Source: an uncultured Pseudomonadales bacterium
GTDB taxonomy: Bacteria; Pseudomonadota; Gammaproteobacteria; Pseudomonadales; Azotimanducaceae
Assembly: GCA_947258825.1 (NCBI GenBank)
Contig: CAMYJX010000001.1
Location: 11,416-75,415, forward strand
DNA: 64,000 bases
Reading direction: 5' to 3'
A model generated the notes under the pieces. That model saw nothing but the letters and a program-made list of their open reading frames with translations, did not search any database and was not told the origin of the DNA. How positions within the stretch are numbered: position 1 is the stretch's first letter; each line of letters begins with the position of its first letter. This document shows positions 7,996 to 17,204 of this stretch, one piece after another. The position numbers were made by a program, and so were the translations under genes.

Positions 7996-9384
7996 ATGCC
8001 CACCGAGATTTACCTCGTTAAAGTCGGCATGAACATGACCGAGGGTGTGGTAGAGGAATGGTATATCACCGACGGTGGGACCGTTGAGAAAGGCGAATTG
8101 CTCTACCGTCTGGAAACGGAAAAGGTCAATCTCGACGTGGACGCAGAGACGTCCGGCACGGTTCGACACCTGGTAGCCGAAGGCGTGACCATGAAGCCCG
8201 GCGATGTGGTGGGCTACATCTACGAGGCCGGCGAGGAGGTTCCCGACGTCCTGCCCGGCGCCCCTTCCGGAACCACAGCCGAAACCGCAGCCGGCACCGC
8301 AACCGACGCCCCTCCCGCCGCGGCGGCCGCCGCAGCACCAGCATCCCCAGCGCCCGCCGGCGCTTCGGTGGACGAAGGCGGCCGACTGCTGTCGTCCCCC
8401 GCCGCCCGGCGTCTCGCCCGCGAGCTGGACGTCGACATCACGGCGTTGGCAGGCTCAGGTCCTGGCGGTCGCATCGTGGAGGCGGATGTTCAGTCTGCCG
8501 CAGATGCGGGAGAAGCCGCCGGCCGGCCGGCGCCCTCGTCTCCCATCGCGCGAAAGCTGGCCCGCGAGCTCGGTGTGGATCTGAACACGGTCAAAGGGAC
8601 GGGTCCCGGCGGCCGGATCACCAAGGAAGACGTGGAAGCGGCTGCGGCTGCACCCGCGCCCGCGGCAGCCGCGCCACCGCTCACCGGCGCCGCACGGCAG
8701 GACGAAACGCTGCCCATCAGGGGCATGCGCAAAACCATCGCTGCGAGAATGCATGACAGCCTGCAATCCATGGCGCAGCTGACCATGGACATGGACGTGG
8801 TAATGGACGACGCCGTGCGCCTGCGCAATCAGCTGGTCGAGGAATGGCAGGACGACGGTGTCCGCCCCACCTATACGGACCTGGTGATTCGCGCCGTAGC
8901 CAAGGCGTTGGAAAAGCACCCACGAATGAACATGATTTTCGGCGAAACGGAGATGACCCTGCTGGGCGCAATAAACGTCGGCATGGCGGTCGCCATGGAC
9001 GAGGGGCTGATTGTCCCGGTGGTCCAGAACGCCAACCTGCTGAGCATGCGGCAGCTGGTTCAGGAATCCAGCCGGCTGGCGGAGGCTTCCCGCAGCAACA
9101 GCCTGACCATCGACGACCTGCAGGGCGGAACCTTCACCGTATCTGCCCTGGGGATGTTCGGTGTCGACGCCTTCACGCCGATCATCAACGCGCCGCAGGT
9201 GGGCATACTCGGCGTCAACCGGATCCGCGAAGATGTAGCCTGGGAAGGCAACACGCCCGTCAAGCAGCAACGCATGCGGCTGTCGCTGACCTGGGATCAC
9301 CGGGCCGTGGACGGCGCGCCCGCGGCTCAGTTTCTGGGTACGGTCCGCGACCTGCTGGAATCACCGTTCCGCCTGCTGGTCTGA
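7996..9384 (+). CDS. Dihydrolipoamide acyltransferase E2 with tandem subunit-binding domains
   Basis: 462 aa. Domains in order: one N-terminal lipoyl domain (residues 1-80, lipoylated lysine expected at Lys43 in ETEKVNLDV), an Ala/Pro linker, a first peripheral subunit-binding domain (about 133-168, SSPAARRLARELDV to GPGGRIVEADV), a second one (about 180-215, SSPIARKLARELGV to GPGGRITKEDV), another Ala-rich linker, and the catalytic domain ending with DHRAVDG (His435, Asp439). Most E2 proteins have a single subunit-binding domain, so the duplication is unusual. RBS GGAGGGG is clear. No E3 (lipoamide dehydrogenase) gene lies in this window. Confidence 0.92.
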   Translation: MPTEIYLVKVGMNMTEGVVEEWYITDGGTVEKGELLYRLETEKVNLDVDAETSGTVRHLVAEGVTMKPGDVVGYIYEAGEEVPDVLPGAPSGTTAETAAGTATDAPPAAAAAAAPASPAPAGASVDEGGRLLSSPAARRLARELDVDITALAGSGPGGRIVEADVQSAADAGEAAGRPAPSSPIARKLARELGVDLNTVKGTGPGGRITKEDVEAAAAAPAPAAAAPPLTGAARQDETLPIRGMRKTIAARMHDSLQSMAQLTMDMDVVMDDAVRLRNQLVEEWQDDGVRPTYTDLVIRAVAKALEKHPRMNMIFGETEMTLLGAINVGMAVAMDEGLIVPVVQNANLLSMRQLVQESSRLAEASRSNSLTIDDLQGGTFTVSALGMFGVDAFTPIINAPQVGILGVNRIREDVAWEGNTPVKQQRMRLSLTWDHRAVDGAPAAQFLGTVRDLLESPFRLLV

Positions 9385-9432
9385 GGAAGCCGCCGGGCCG
9401 GCAAAGCTTAGATCCTGACGGTGACTACCGAC

Positions 9433-9438
9433 TATAAT
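9433..9438 (+). promoter_or_regulatory. Candidate -10 box TATAAT
   Basis: A perfect TATAAT lies 31 bp upstream of the GTG of the acyl-CoA synthetase, in the 85-bp gap after the E2 gene. No good -35 box sits at 17 bp; TTAGAT at 9408-9413 is 19 bp away and weak. It suggests the synthetase can be transcribed separately from the dehydrogenase genes. Confidence 0.3.
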
Positions 9439-9469
9439 GGCCCGCTGAAAGAGAAGCAGCGAGGCCAGC

Positions 9470-11074
9470 GTGACTCATTTTGTAAAGCGAATCGCCGACG
9501 TCCGGAACGGCACAGCCGCGCTCATTGACGAGCGAGGCGAAACCTCCTGGGAAGACCTGAATCGGCGCAGCAACCGCCTTGTCCACGCTTTACGATCCCT
9601 GGGATTAACAGCAGGTGACAGCATCGCCCTGTATGCGGGCAACTGTCGCGAGTACTACGAGATCATGATGGCGGCGAATCATGCCGGCCTGGTTTACGTG
9701 CCCGTCAACTGGCATTTCAGCGCCGAGGAACTGGCCTACGTGGTGGCGGATTCCGGTGCCAAGGTGCTGTTAGCCGAAGGTCAGTTTCTGGACCAGGCCC
9801 GCGCCGCGGTATCGCGAGGTGAAACGCCGGATCTGCAGACCTGCATCGCCATTCGAGGTACCGGCGAGTCTGAACCGTTCCAGGACTACGAGGCGGTGCT
9901 GGCAGGCGCGAGCGACGAGGAGCCGGAAAACCAGGGTGCCGGCGGGCCCATGTTCTACACCTCCGGAACAACCGGGCGGCCCAAGGGCGTGAAATCCAGC
10001 ACTTTCGCCGCCGGCGGGCCGCTGGAGATGCTGGAAATGATCGGCGCCGGCCTGTCGCAGATGCTGCAGATTCCCAACGACGGCACCACCTATATCTGCG
10101 GGCCGGCCTACCACTCGGCGCAGTGGGCGTTCTCGTTTCTGCCTTTGCTCACCGGCAGCTGCGTGGTGATGCGCCACAAGTTCGATCCGGCGGAAAGCCT
10201 GGAGGTCATCGACCGTCACGTGGTGACTAACGTGCACCTGGTTCCCACCCAGTTTCACCGACTGCTTCGACTGGACGACGCGACCCGCGAGGCCTTCTCC
10301 GGCAAAAGCCTGCAGGTGGTCTGGCACGGCGCTGCCCCCTGCCCGCCGGATGTGAAGCGGCGCATGATCGAGTGGTGGGGGCCGGTTGTCTCCGAGTACT
10401 ACGGCTCAACCGAAGGCTCAATCGTCACTATGGCGAACGCCAGCGAATGGCAGGCCCACCCGGGCACGGTGGGCAAACCCACGGCACTCGTGGAGTTGAC
10501 CATTCGAGACGACGACGGCCAGCTGCTGCCCACGGGAGAGTCCGGCCAGATCTACGTGAAGAGCCTGATGGGCTCGGATTTCGAGTATCACAACGAGCCG
10601 GAAAAGACCGCGTCCGTGCATCTGGAGCCGGGTGTTTACACTTTCGGCGACATCGGCTACTTGGACGAGGAAGGCTTTCTGTATCTGAGCGACCGGAAGA
10701 TAGACATGATCATATCCGGGGGCGTGAATCTCGAAGTGGGTGCGGTACTCGGCAGCGGATTGTTGAATATCTATCCAGCCGAGATAGAAGCCGTGCTGGT
10801 CAATCATCCAGCCGTGGAGGACGCCGCCGTATTCGGCATTCCCAACGAGGAATTCGGCGAGGAGGTGAAGGCGGCGGTGCAACTGCACAGCGGAAAGATC
10901 GCCGACGAGGCGCTGACGGAGAGCATCATCGCCCACTGCCGCGAGCACCTGGCAGGCTACAAGGCGCCCCGCTCCATTGACTACGAGGAAGCTCTGCCCC
11001 GACACGAGACGGGCAAGCTTTACAAGCGGCTGCTGAGAGACCGTTACTGGCAATCCAGCGAGCGCAAAATCTGA
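9470..11074 (+). CDS. AMP-dependent acyl-CoA synthetase with 13-residue insertion at the hinge
   Basis: 534 aa ANL-family acyl-CoA ligase, paralogous to the one at 3278. Motifs: FYTSGTTGRPKG, YYGSTEGS, DEEGFLYLSDRKID and the C-terminal GKLYKRLL lysine. The usual hinge string SGG-V-NIYPAE is split: 13 residues (NLEVGAVLGSGLL, residues 420-432) stand between GGV and NIYPAE. At DNA level 39 bp are inserted with TGAAT at both edges (10725-10729 and 10764-10768). The frame is kept, so the protein may still fold, but activity could be affected. GTG start with GAGG upstream. Confidence 0.9.
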   Translation: MTHFVKRIADVRNGTAALIDERGETSWEDLNRRSNRLVHALRSLGLTAGDSIALYAGNCREYYEIMMAANHAGLVYVPVNWHFSAEELAYVVADSGAKVLLAEGQFLDQARAAVSRGETPDLQTCIAIRGTGESEPFQDYEAVLAGASDEEPENQGAGGPMFYTSGTTGRPKGVKSSTFAAGGPLEMLEMIGAGLSQMLQIPNDGTTYICGPAYHSAQWAFSFLPLLTGSCVVMRHKFDPAESLEVIDRHVVTNVHLVPTQFHRLLRLDDATREAFSGKSLQVVWHGAAPCPPDVKRRMIEWWGPVVSEYYGSTEGSIVTMANASEWQAHPGTVGKPTALVELTIRDDDGQLLPTGESGQIYVKSLMGSDFEYHNEPEKTASVHLEPGVYTFGDIGYLDEEGFLYLSDRKIDMIISGGVNLEVGAVLGSGLLNIYPAEIEAVLVNHPAVEDAAVFGIPNEEFGEEVKAAVQLHSGKIADEALTESIIAHCREHLAGYKAPRSIDYEEALPRHETGKLYKRLLRDRYWQSSERKI

Positions 11075-11088
11075 GGAGGACAAAAAAC

Positions 11089-11706
11089 GTGGGATGGTAC
11101 GAAGATCGCGTCTTGCCGAAGATCATAGACAAGGCGTGCAGCCAGCCGCCCATGAGGGACCTGCGGTCCAGGTACGTACCCAGAGCCACCGGCGAGGTTC
11201 TGGAGATCGGTATCGGCAGCGGCCTGAATCTGGAGCACTACTCATCCGAGGCGACCGCCATTACCGGTCTGGATCCCGCCGCCGAGCTCACCCTGGTCGC
11301 CGAGCGGCGGGCCAGCAGGATCGACACCCCCGTCAGTCTCATCCGCATCTCCGGAGAAGAGATCCCGCAGCAGGACGCCCACTTCGACTCGCTGGTCTGC
11401 ACCTGGACGCTGTGCTCCATTCCCAACGTGTACGCCGCACTGCGCGAGATGCATCGGGTGCTGAAACCGGGCGGCCGGCTGTTCTTCATCGAGCATGGCA
11501 AAGCGCCGGACACCGGCGTGCACCGGTGGCAACGACGGCTTGAGCCGCTGTGGAAAAAAATCGGCGGTGGCTGCCATCTGACGCGAAAAGCCGACGAGCT
11601 GATACAGGACGCCGGCTTCGTCGTCACCGAGTGCGATTCCGGTTACCAGCCCGGTCCGCGCTTCGCGGCTTTCATGACCCACGGCGTTGCGCAGCGCCCC
11701 TGCTGA
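11089..11706 (+). CDS. Class I SAM-dependent methyltransferase
   Basis: 205 aa, Rossmann methyltransferase. Motif I is VLEIGIGSGLNLEHY (residues 36-50), followed by an acidic GLDP and the post-motif HRVLKPGGRLFFIEHG typical of the UbiE/Methyltransf_11 group. The start is GTG at 11089, placed 9 nt after a strong GAGGAGGA; the nearby ATG is in another frame. It follows the acyl-CoA synthetase by 14 nt. The substrate is unknown; a lipid or quinone-like acceptor is only a family guess. Confidence 0.87.
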   Translation: MGWYEDRVLPKIIDKACSQPPMRDLRSRYVPRATGEVLEIGIGSGLNLEHYSSEATAITGLDPAAELTLVAERRASRIDTPVSLIRISGEEIPQQDAHFDSLVCTWTLCSIPNVYAALREMHRVLKPGGRLFFIEHGKAPDTGVHRWQRRLEPLWKKIGGGCHLTRKADELIQDAGFVVTECDSGYQPGPRFAAFMTHGVAQRPC

Positions 11707-11719
11707 GCCAGGCGTCCTG

Positions 11720-12895
11720 ATGCCCAACTGGTCGAACTGGTCCGGCCGCCAGAAGGCGACGCCCGAAGCGCTGCACTTTGCACGCAGCGAAGCGGATGCC
11801 CAGGCGCTGGTGGCGAAGGCGGCGCAACTCGGCCGGAAGGTTCGGGTTGCCGGCAGCGGTCACAGCCACGCGCCGCTGGTTCCGGGTGAAGGTGTCATCG
11901 TCGATACCACTGGACTGGCAGGCCTGGTCGGCAGCAATCGTGAAGCGCGGCGGGCCCGCGTCTGGGCAGGCACCAAAATCTACGCCCTGGGCCGCCCGCT
12001 GCACGATGCCGGTCTGGCACTGCAGAACCAGGGAGACATCGACCGCCAGGCGATCGGCGGCGCCTGCGCGACGGGTACCCACGGCACGGGCACGCGGCTG
12101 CAGAGCCTCAGCGCGGCAGTAACCGGCGCCCGCATCGTTCTCGCATCGGGCGACATCGTCGAGTGCAATGCCGAAACCGAATCGCAGCTGTGGCAGGCGG
12201 CGCGTCTGAATCTGGGCGCGCTGGGCATCGTGACCCAGCTGGAGCTGCAGGTTCGGGAAGCTTACCGACTGCAGGAGCAAGGCTGGACCACCGGGTTCGA
12301 GGAACTGCTGCCACAGCTAACCGAGCTGACCCCGGCAACCCGCCACTTCGAGTTTTTCTGGTATCCGCAGAACGATTCAGCCGTGATCAAGACCATCGAA
12401 GAGACCAGCGCCGAACCGGTCTATCCGCTGGGGGAGGAAGGCGGCCGAACGGGGTGGAGCTACGAGGTTCTGCCCAACCATCGTCCACACCTGCACACCG
12501 AGATGGAGTACAGCGTCCCCGCCGAGCGCGGCGCGGATTGCCTGAGCGAGATCCGCCGCCTGGTGCAGACGCAGTTTCCGACCGTGCGCTGGCCCGTAGA
12601 ATACCGAACCGTTGCCGCCGACGACGTCTGGCTATCAAGCGCCTACCAGCGGGATACGGTCACCCTCTCGGTCCATCAGGATATCGGGGAAGACGAGACC
12701 TCGTACTTTCGCGCCTGCGAAGAAGTCTTCCTGGCCTTCGACGGCCGTCCGCACTGGGGCAAGGTGAATTATCTGGACGGCGACGCGCTGGCGGCCATGC
12801 ATCAACGGTGGCAGGACTGGTGGGCGGTGCGCGATCAGCTGGATGCTGACGGGGTTTTTCTGAACGCCTATCTGCAGCGCATCAGACCCGGCTGA
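11720..12895 (+). CDS. FAD-linked aldonolactone oxidase family protein
   Basis: About 391 aa from the ATG at 11720; an in-frame start 33 nt upstream would overlap the methyltransferase. The vanillyl-alcohol-oxidase-type FAD domain occupies residues 1-180, with GSGHSHAPL (the histidine position used for covalent FAD in this family) and GGACATGTHGTG. The C-terminal half resembles the D-arabinono-1,4-lactone oxidase domain and ends with HWGKVNYL. Family members oxidise sugar lactones or alditols using oxygen or a cytochrome. It sits directly before a PQQ dehydrogenase, so both may oxidise polyols or alcohols (inference). Confidence 0.85.
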   Translation: MPNWSNWSGRQKATPEALHFARSEADAQALVAKAAQLGRKVRVAGSGHSHAPLVPGEGVIVDTTGLAGLVGSNREARRARVWAGTKIYALGRPLHDAGLALQNQGDIDRQAIGGACATGTHGTGTRLQSLSAAVTGARIVLASGDIVECNAETESQLWQAARLNLGALGIVTQLELQVREAYRLQEQGWTTGFEELLPQLTELTPATRHFEFFWYPQNDSAVIKTIEETSAEPVYPLGEEGGRTGWSYEVLPNHRPHLHTEMEYSVPAERGADCLSEIRRLVQTQFPTVRWPVEYRTVAADDVWLSSAYQRDTVTLSVHQDIGEDETSYFRACEEVFLAFDGRPHWGKVNYLDGDALAAMHQRWQDWWAVRDQLDADGVFLNAYLQRIRPG

Positions 12896-12916
12896 ATGAA
12901 CATTCGGGGAGAAGAA

Positions 12917-15094
12917 ATGAGGGGAACAGGAAAGACCGCCGCGACCTTCGGCCGGCTGCTGGGCATCACCGCAGTGTCGCTGCTGCCCCTGTGGGGCTGC
13001 GACGCCGACCGCGAGCCGGATGCAAGAGATTCAGCAGGAGACCGGGCGTTCGCCGAGGCAGCAACGGACACGACGAGAATTGCCGGCGCCGGTAAAGAGC
13101 CGGACCAGTGGCTGACCCACGGCGGCACCTATCACGAGCAGCGTTTCTCGAGGCTGGATCAGATCAACGAAGGCAACGTCTCACGGCTCGGCTTGGCCTG
13201 GTACTTCGACTTCGACACCCATCGCGGCCAGGAATCTACGCCTTTGATGGTAGACGGCACCCTTTACGTAACCAGCGCCTGGAGCAAGGTCTTCGCGCTG
13301 GACGCCGCAACGGGCTCAGAGCTCTGGCGGTTCGACCCGGAAGTGCCGGGAGCAGCGGGCATCAACGCCTGCTGCGATGTGGTGAACCGGGGCGCGGCGT
13401 TTTATGACGGCAAGGTTTTCGTTGGCACCATCGACGGCAGGCTCATCGCGCTGGATGCAGAAACCGGCGAGCCGATCTGGTCGACCCTGACCGTCGACCC
13501 GGAGAAACCGTATACCATCACCGGGGCACCTCGCGTCGCAAAGGGCAGGGTTTTCATTGGTAATGGCGGCGCAGAGTACGGCGTGCGCGGTTACGTCAGC
13601 GCCTATGATGCAGACAGCGGAGCGCTGAGCTGGCGCTTCTACACCACCCCAGGGGATCCGCAGCTGCCACCCGACGGGGCGGCGTCCGACCAGGTGCTGA
13701 CCGACATCGCCGCCGCAACCTGGCACGGCCGCGCCTATCTGGACTACGGAGGAGGTGGCGGCACCGTCTGGGATGCCATCGTCTACGACCCCGAGCTGGA
13801 CCAGCTCTACATCGGCACCGGCAACGGCTCGCCGTGGAATCGGGTAATTCGCTCCGAGGGCCGTGGCGACAACCTCTTCCTGTCGTCCGTGCTCGCTCTG
13901 GATCCGGATAGCGGCGAATACCTCTGGCACTATCAGGAAACGCCTGGGGATACCTGGGACTACACGGCGGCCCAGCAGATGGTGCTGGCTACTCTGAAAC
14001 TCGAAGGCGTGGATCGCCAGGTTCTACTGCACGCTCCGAAGAACGGCTTCTTCTATGTCATCGATCGCCAGACCGGAAGGCCGATCTCGGCCGAAAAATT
14101 CGTTCCCGCAAACTGGGCAGAACGCATAGACATGGACACGGGACGGCCGGTGGAGACACCCGGCGCCAGGTTCGAGACCGCGCCCTTTCTCTCCACCGTG
14201 GGCGGCGCCGGCGCCCACAACTGGCAGCCCATGTCGTTCAGCCCCCTCACCGGCCTGGTCTACATTCCTGCCCAGCAGATTGCCTTCCTCTATTCCCGAG
14301 ATGAGAAGTTCGTCTACCGGCCCGGCGAGTGGAACCTGGGCGTCAACCTGACCCAGGATCCGCTGCCCACCGGCGAAGCCGAACGCCAGGCCATCCGCGA
14401 CGGCCTGCAGGGCCGCCTGATCGCCTGGGACCCGGTCAGGCAACGGGAAGCCTGGCGGGTTGAGCACGGCGCGCCCTGGAACGGCGGAACGCTGGCCACC
14501 GCAGGGAACCTCGTCTTTCAAGGCCTGGCGGACCGTACCTTCAGGGCTTATCGGGCAGACGACGGCGCGGAACGGTGGTCGTTCGAAACTCAGAACGCCA
14601 TCATCACGGGCCCGATCGCTTACGCCATCGGCGAAGATCAGTACATCGCGGTAGCAGCGGGCAACGGCGGCGGGCTGCCGCTGACCCTGCCTTCCTTCGA
14701 CGGCCCCCAGCCAGCTCCCAACGGCAGGCTGCTGGTTTTCAAGCTGGATGGCAGGACCCGGTTGCCGCCGTTTGAGCCCACGGTGAGGCCAGCTGTGGCC
14801 GTCGCCGGAAGCTGGAGCGATTCAGACCTGGATCAGGGCTTCCAGCTTTTCGGACGGCACTGCGCCGCCTGCCACGGTATCGAGCTGCTGAGCGCTGGCG
14901 TGCTGCCGGATCTGCGCACCTCGCCGGCGCTGGCTACCGCCGACCAGTGGGGGGCGATCGTCCTCAAGGGGGTGCTGAAAGGTCGGGGCATGATCGGTTT
15001 CGCGGATCGGCTGAGTGCCGAGCAGACCGAACAACTGCGGGGCTACGTGGCCTCTCAGGCAATTCGACCGGTTGCTCCCGAACCTGGAACCTGA
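12917..15094 (+). CDS. PQQ-dependent dehydrogenase with C-terminal cytochrome c (quinohaemoprotein)
   Basis: About 725 aa. An N-terminal signal ends LLPLWGC, so it is probably a periplasmic lipoprotein lipidated at Cys28, with Trp at -2 being unusual. The eight-bladed propeller carries the vicinal disulfide INACCDVV near residues 143-150 and repeated W-docking strands such as ALDPDSGEYLWHY. The C-terminal cytochrome c has CAACHGIE and a distal Met in GRGMIGF. Type II quinohaemoproteins of this design oxidise alcohols and pass electrons to the respiratory chain. The ATG at 12917 is preferred because GGGGAGAA precedes it; another ATG is at 12896, 21 nt upstream. Confidence 0.9.
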   Translation: MRGTGKTAATFGRLLGITAVSLLPLWGCDADREPDARDSAGDRAFAEAATDTTRIAGAGKEPDQWLTHGGTYHEQRFSRLDQINEGNVSRLGLAWYFDFDTHRGQESTPLMVDGTLYVTSAWSKVFALDAATGSELWRFDPEVPGAAGINACCDVVNRGAAFYDGKVFVGTIDGRLIALDAETGEPIWSTLTVDPEKPYTITGAPRVAKGRVFIGNGGAEYGVRGYVSAYDADSGALSWRFYTTPGDPQLPPDGAASDQVLTDIAAATWHGRAYLDYGGGGGTVWDAIVYDPELDQLYIGTGNGSPWNRVIRSEGRGDNLFLSSVLALDPDSGEYLWHYQETPGDTWDYTAAQQMVLATLKLEGVDRQVLLHAPKNGFFYVIDRQTGRPISAEKFVPANWAERIDMDTGRPVETPGARFETAPFLSTVGGAGAHNWQPMSFSPLTGLVYIPAQQIAFLYSRDEKFVYRPGEWNLGVNLTQDPLPTGEAERQAIRDGLQGRLIAWDPVRQREAWRVEHGAPWNGGTLATAGNLVFQGLADRTFRAYRADDGAERWSFETQNAIITGPIAYAIGEDQYIAVAAGNGGGLPLTLPSFDGPQPAPNGRLLVFKLDGRTRLPPFEPTVRPAVAVAGSWSDSDLDQGFQLFGRHCAACHGIELLSAGVLPDLRTSPALATADQWGAIVLKGVLKGRGMIGFADRLSAEQTEQLRGYVASQAIRPVAPEPGT

Positions 15095-15126
15095 CGCGCC
15101 CGACATCGACATCGAGTCGAAACCGA

Positions 15127-17085
15127 TCAGATGCTCCGACCCAGCTCTGCGGCGCCGTGAATGGCCGTCATGATGCTGTTGCGGCCGCGGACATCGCCAA
15201 TGAGATGCACCGGCACGCCCTTGTCCGCCAACTCGCTGGCCAGCCCGCGGTTGGGCTCGTTGTAGCCGACGATGACGACGGTTCTGGCGGGCAGCCTGCG
15301 CGCCCGCTCCGTAAACAGCACGCCGACCTCCACCTCGTCCGCGGTGATGCGTCGCAGGTAGTGATCGCCAACAAAGTCGAAATCGCCGCTCATCAGCCTT
15401 TCTCTGGCAGCCCCGACCGTGACCGGGGGATAGGGCAACGATTCGCCGATAGCGTTCAACCGCGACACCAGGGTGACGGACAGTCCCGCCTGCAGCAGAA
15501 CGTCGGCTGCCGAGATGGCTTCGAAGGAACCCGTGTCATCAAATACCACCGCCGGGCCCTGCATCTTCACCGGATTGCCGAAGCCCAGCAGGTCCCAGGA
15601 AGAATAGACGTGAGGCAGATCGGACCCTGGCAACGCTACCGATGGGGTGGACACCTGGAACCCATCGCTACGCGGGGTGGTGCCCGTTGCGATGACCACT
15701 GCATCCGGGGCGACCCGCGCCACCAGATCCGCGTCGACCATGGAGTTCATGTGCACGTCCACCTGCAGGGCCTCCAGCTCTCCCGCCAGCCAGCTGGTGA
15801 TGGCACCGATGTCACCCCGATGCGGCGCGCTGGCCGCCATGGCCACCTGTCCGCCCAGCACCTTCATGGCTTCGTGGAGTTCCACCCGATGGCCGCGCAG
15901 GGCCGCCGTACGGGCAAATTCGAGACCCGCCGGACCGCCGCCCACCACAAGAATCTTCTTCAGCTGTGACGCGCGATCTTCGGGATCGTGGGTAACGCTG
16001 GCCTCTCGAGCCGCGGCCACATTGACGACACAGCTGAGCCGACCGCTGCTCATCAGCTGCCCCACGCAGCCCATGTTGGAGCCGATGCACGGACGTATTC
16101 TGTGCTCTTCCCGGCGGCGGGCTTTGTTGACCAGCGCGGGATCGGCAATGAGCGCCCTGACCATGGAAACCATGTCCGCTTCCCCCGACTCGACGAGGTG
16201 ATTGGCGTGGTCCAGAGTCATGATCCGGCCGACCACGATGGTGGGCTTGGTGATGCTAGGGGTAATCCGCTGGTTCGCCGCCATCTCGACCCCCAGCGGG
16301 TCGTCCGCCGGCGCGATCAGCTTGTGAAACCGCCAGTACGCGCCCATGTGCAGCGACACGTAATCCACCAGCGGATCCACCGCCCGGGCAATCTCGGCAT
16401 TGAGATCGGCGGTGAGCCCGCCGGGCACGAAGTCTTCGTTGGGCAATCGAACCCCCACGGCGAACTCAGCGCCACCCACGGCGTCCCTGACCGCGGCAAT
16501 GACCTCCAGCAGGAAACGCATGCGGTTCTCCGGCGTGCCTCCGTAATCGTCGGTGCGCTGGTTCAGGGCCGGGGACAGAAACTCGTGAATCAGATAGCCG
16601 CTGGACGCGTGAATGTCGACCCCGTCCAGGCCGCCGTCACGAACCCGGCGGGCCGCGGCCGCGAAGCTGGCCACCACATCGTCGATCATGGTCTTGGTCA
16701 TTTCCATGGGCATAACCCCGGCCAGCGGGTTGGGTATGGCGCTGGCGGACCAGTGCTCGGGCAGGCCAACCCCGGCGGGATAGCCCGCCCCGGCATGATA
16801 GAGCTGATGGAACAGCTTCATGCCGAGGGGCGAGATGCGGGCGCTCAGCTGATCCAGCATCGGCAGGCAATCATCGCTGAACAGAGGCATGCCGATGGGC
16901 GCGCTGGGGTGCACGCCCGTCGCCTCGATGGTAGACATGCCCACGCCCCCGCGGGCGCGCGCCTCATGGTAAGCAATCAGGGCCTCCCCCTGCAGCCCGG
17001 TGCCGTGGGGCGATCGCACGATGCGGTTGGGTACGGTTACGCCACCCACCTGAATGGGTTGAAAAAGACTGTCGTAAAGCGCCAT
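15127..17085 (-). CDS. FadH/old-yellow-enzyme type FMN-FAD-FeS oxidoreductase
   Basis: About 652 aa from ATG 17085, which has AGGGGAGG upstream. An N-terminal FMN TIM barrel (1-330) begins LFQPIQVGGVTVPNRIV, followed by a cluster region and an FAD/NAD domain with VVGGGPAGLEFA. Family members reduce enoyl or dienoyl substrates, or demethylate. Of the four cluster positions known in E. coli dienoyl-CoA reductase, Cys333, Cys340 and Cys352 are present but the second is Ser336 (CIGSNMGC). Either a three-Cys cluster or a Ser ligand is implied. It diverges from the SDR at 17205. Confidence 0.88.
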   Translation of the reverse strand: MALYDSLFQPIQVGGVTVPNRIVRSPHGTGLQGEALIAYHEARARGGVGMSTIEATGVHPSAPIGMPLFSDDCLPMLDQLSARISPLGMKLFHQLYHAGAGYPAGVGLPEHWSASAIPNPLAGVMPMEMTKTMIDDVVASFAAAARRVRDGGLDGVDIHASSGYLIHEFLSPALNQRTDDYGGTPENRMRFLLEVIAAVRDAVGGAEFAVGVRLPNEDFVPGGLTADLNAEIARAVDPLVDYVSLHMGAYWRFHKLIAPADDPLGVEMAANQRITPSITKPTIVVGRIMTLDHANHLVESGEADMVSMVRALIADPALVNKARRREEHRIRPCIGSNMGCVGQLMSSGRLSCVVNVAAAREASVTHDPEDRASQLKKILVVGGGPAGLEFARTAALRGHRVELHEAMKVLGGQVAMAASAPHRGDIGAITSWLAGELEALQVDVHMNSMVDADLVARVAPDAVVIATGTTPRSDGFQVSTPSVALPGSDLPHVYSSWDLLGFGNPVKMQGPAVVFDDTGSFEAISAADVLLQAGLSVTLVSRLNAIGESLPYPPVTVGAARERLMSGDFDFVGDHYLRRITADEVEVGVLFTERARRLPARTVVIVGYNEPNRGLASELADKGVPVHLIGDVRGRNSIMTAIHGAAELGRSI

Positions 17086-17163
17086 GTTCGGCCTCCCCTG
17101 CCCAAGCAGCATTCCCTTTGGTCAACTCTATCACCTGGCGCTCCCCGAGGCGCCACGCCCGGT

Positions 17164-17169
17164 TATACT
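17164..17169 (+). promoter_or_regulatory. Candidate -10 box for the SDR gene
   Basis: TATACT lies 35 bp before the ATG at 17205, inside the divergent gap between the FadH-like and SDR genes. No convincing -35 hexamer was found at the usual spacing. Confidence 0.25.
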
Positions 17170-17204
17170 CGCTGGCAGACATCTATTGAGAGCGGGGGAA
17201 AAAC

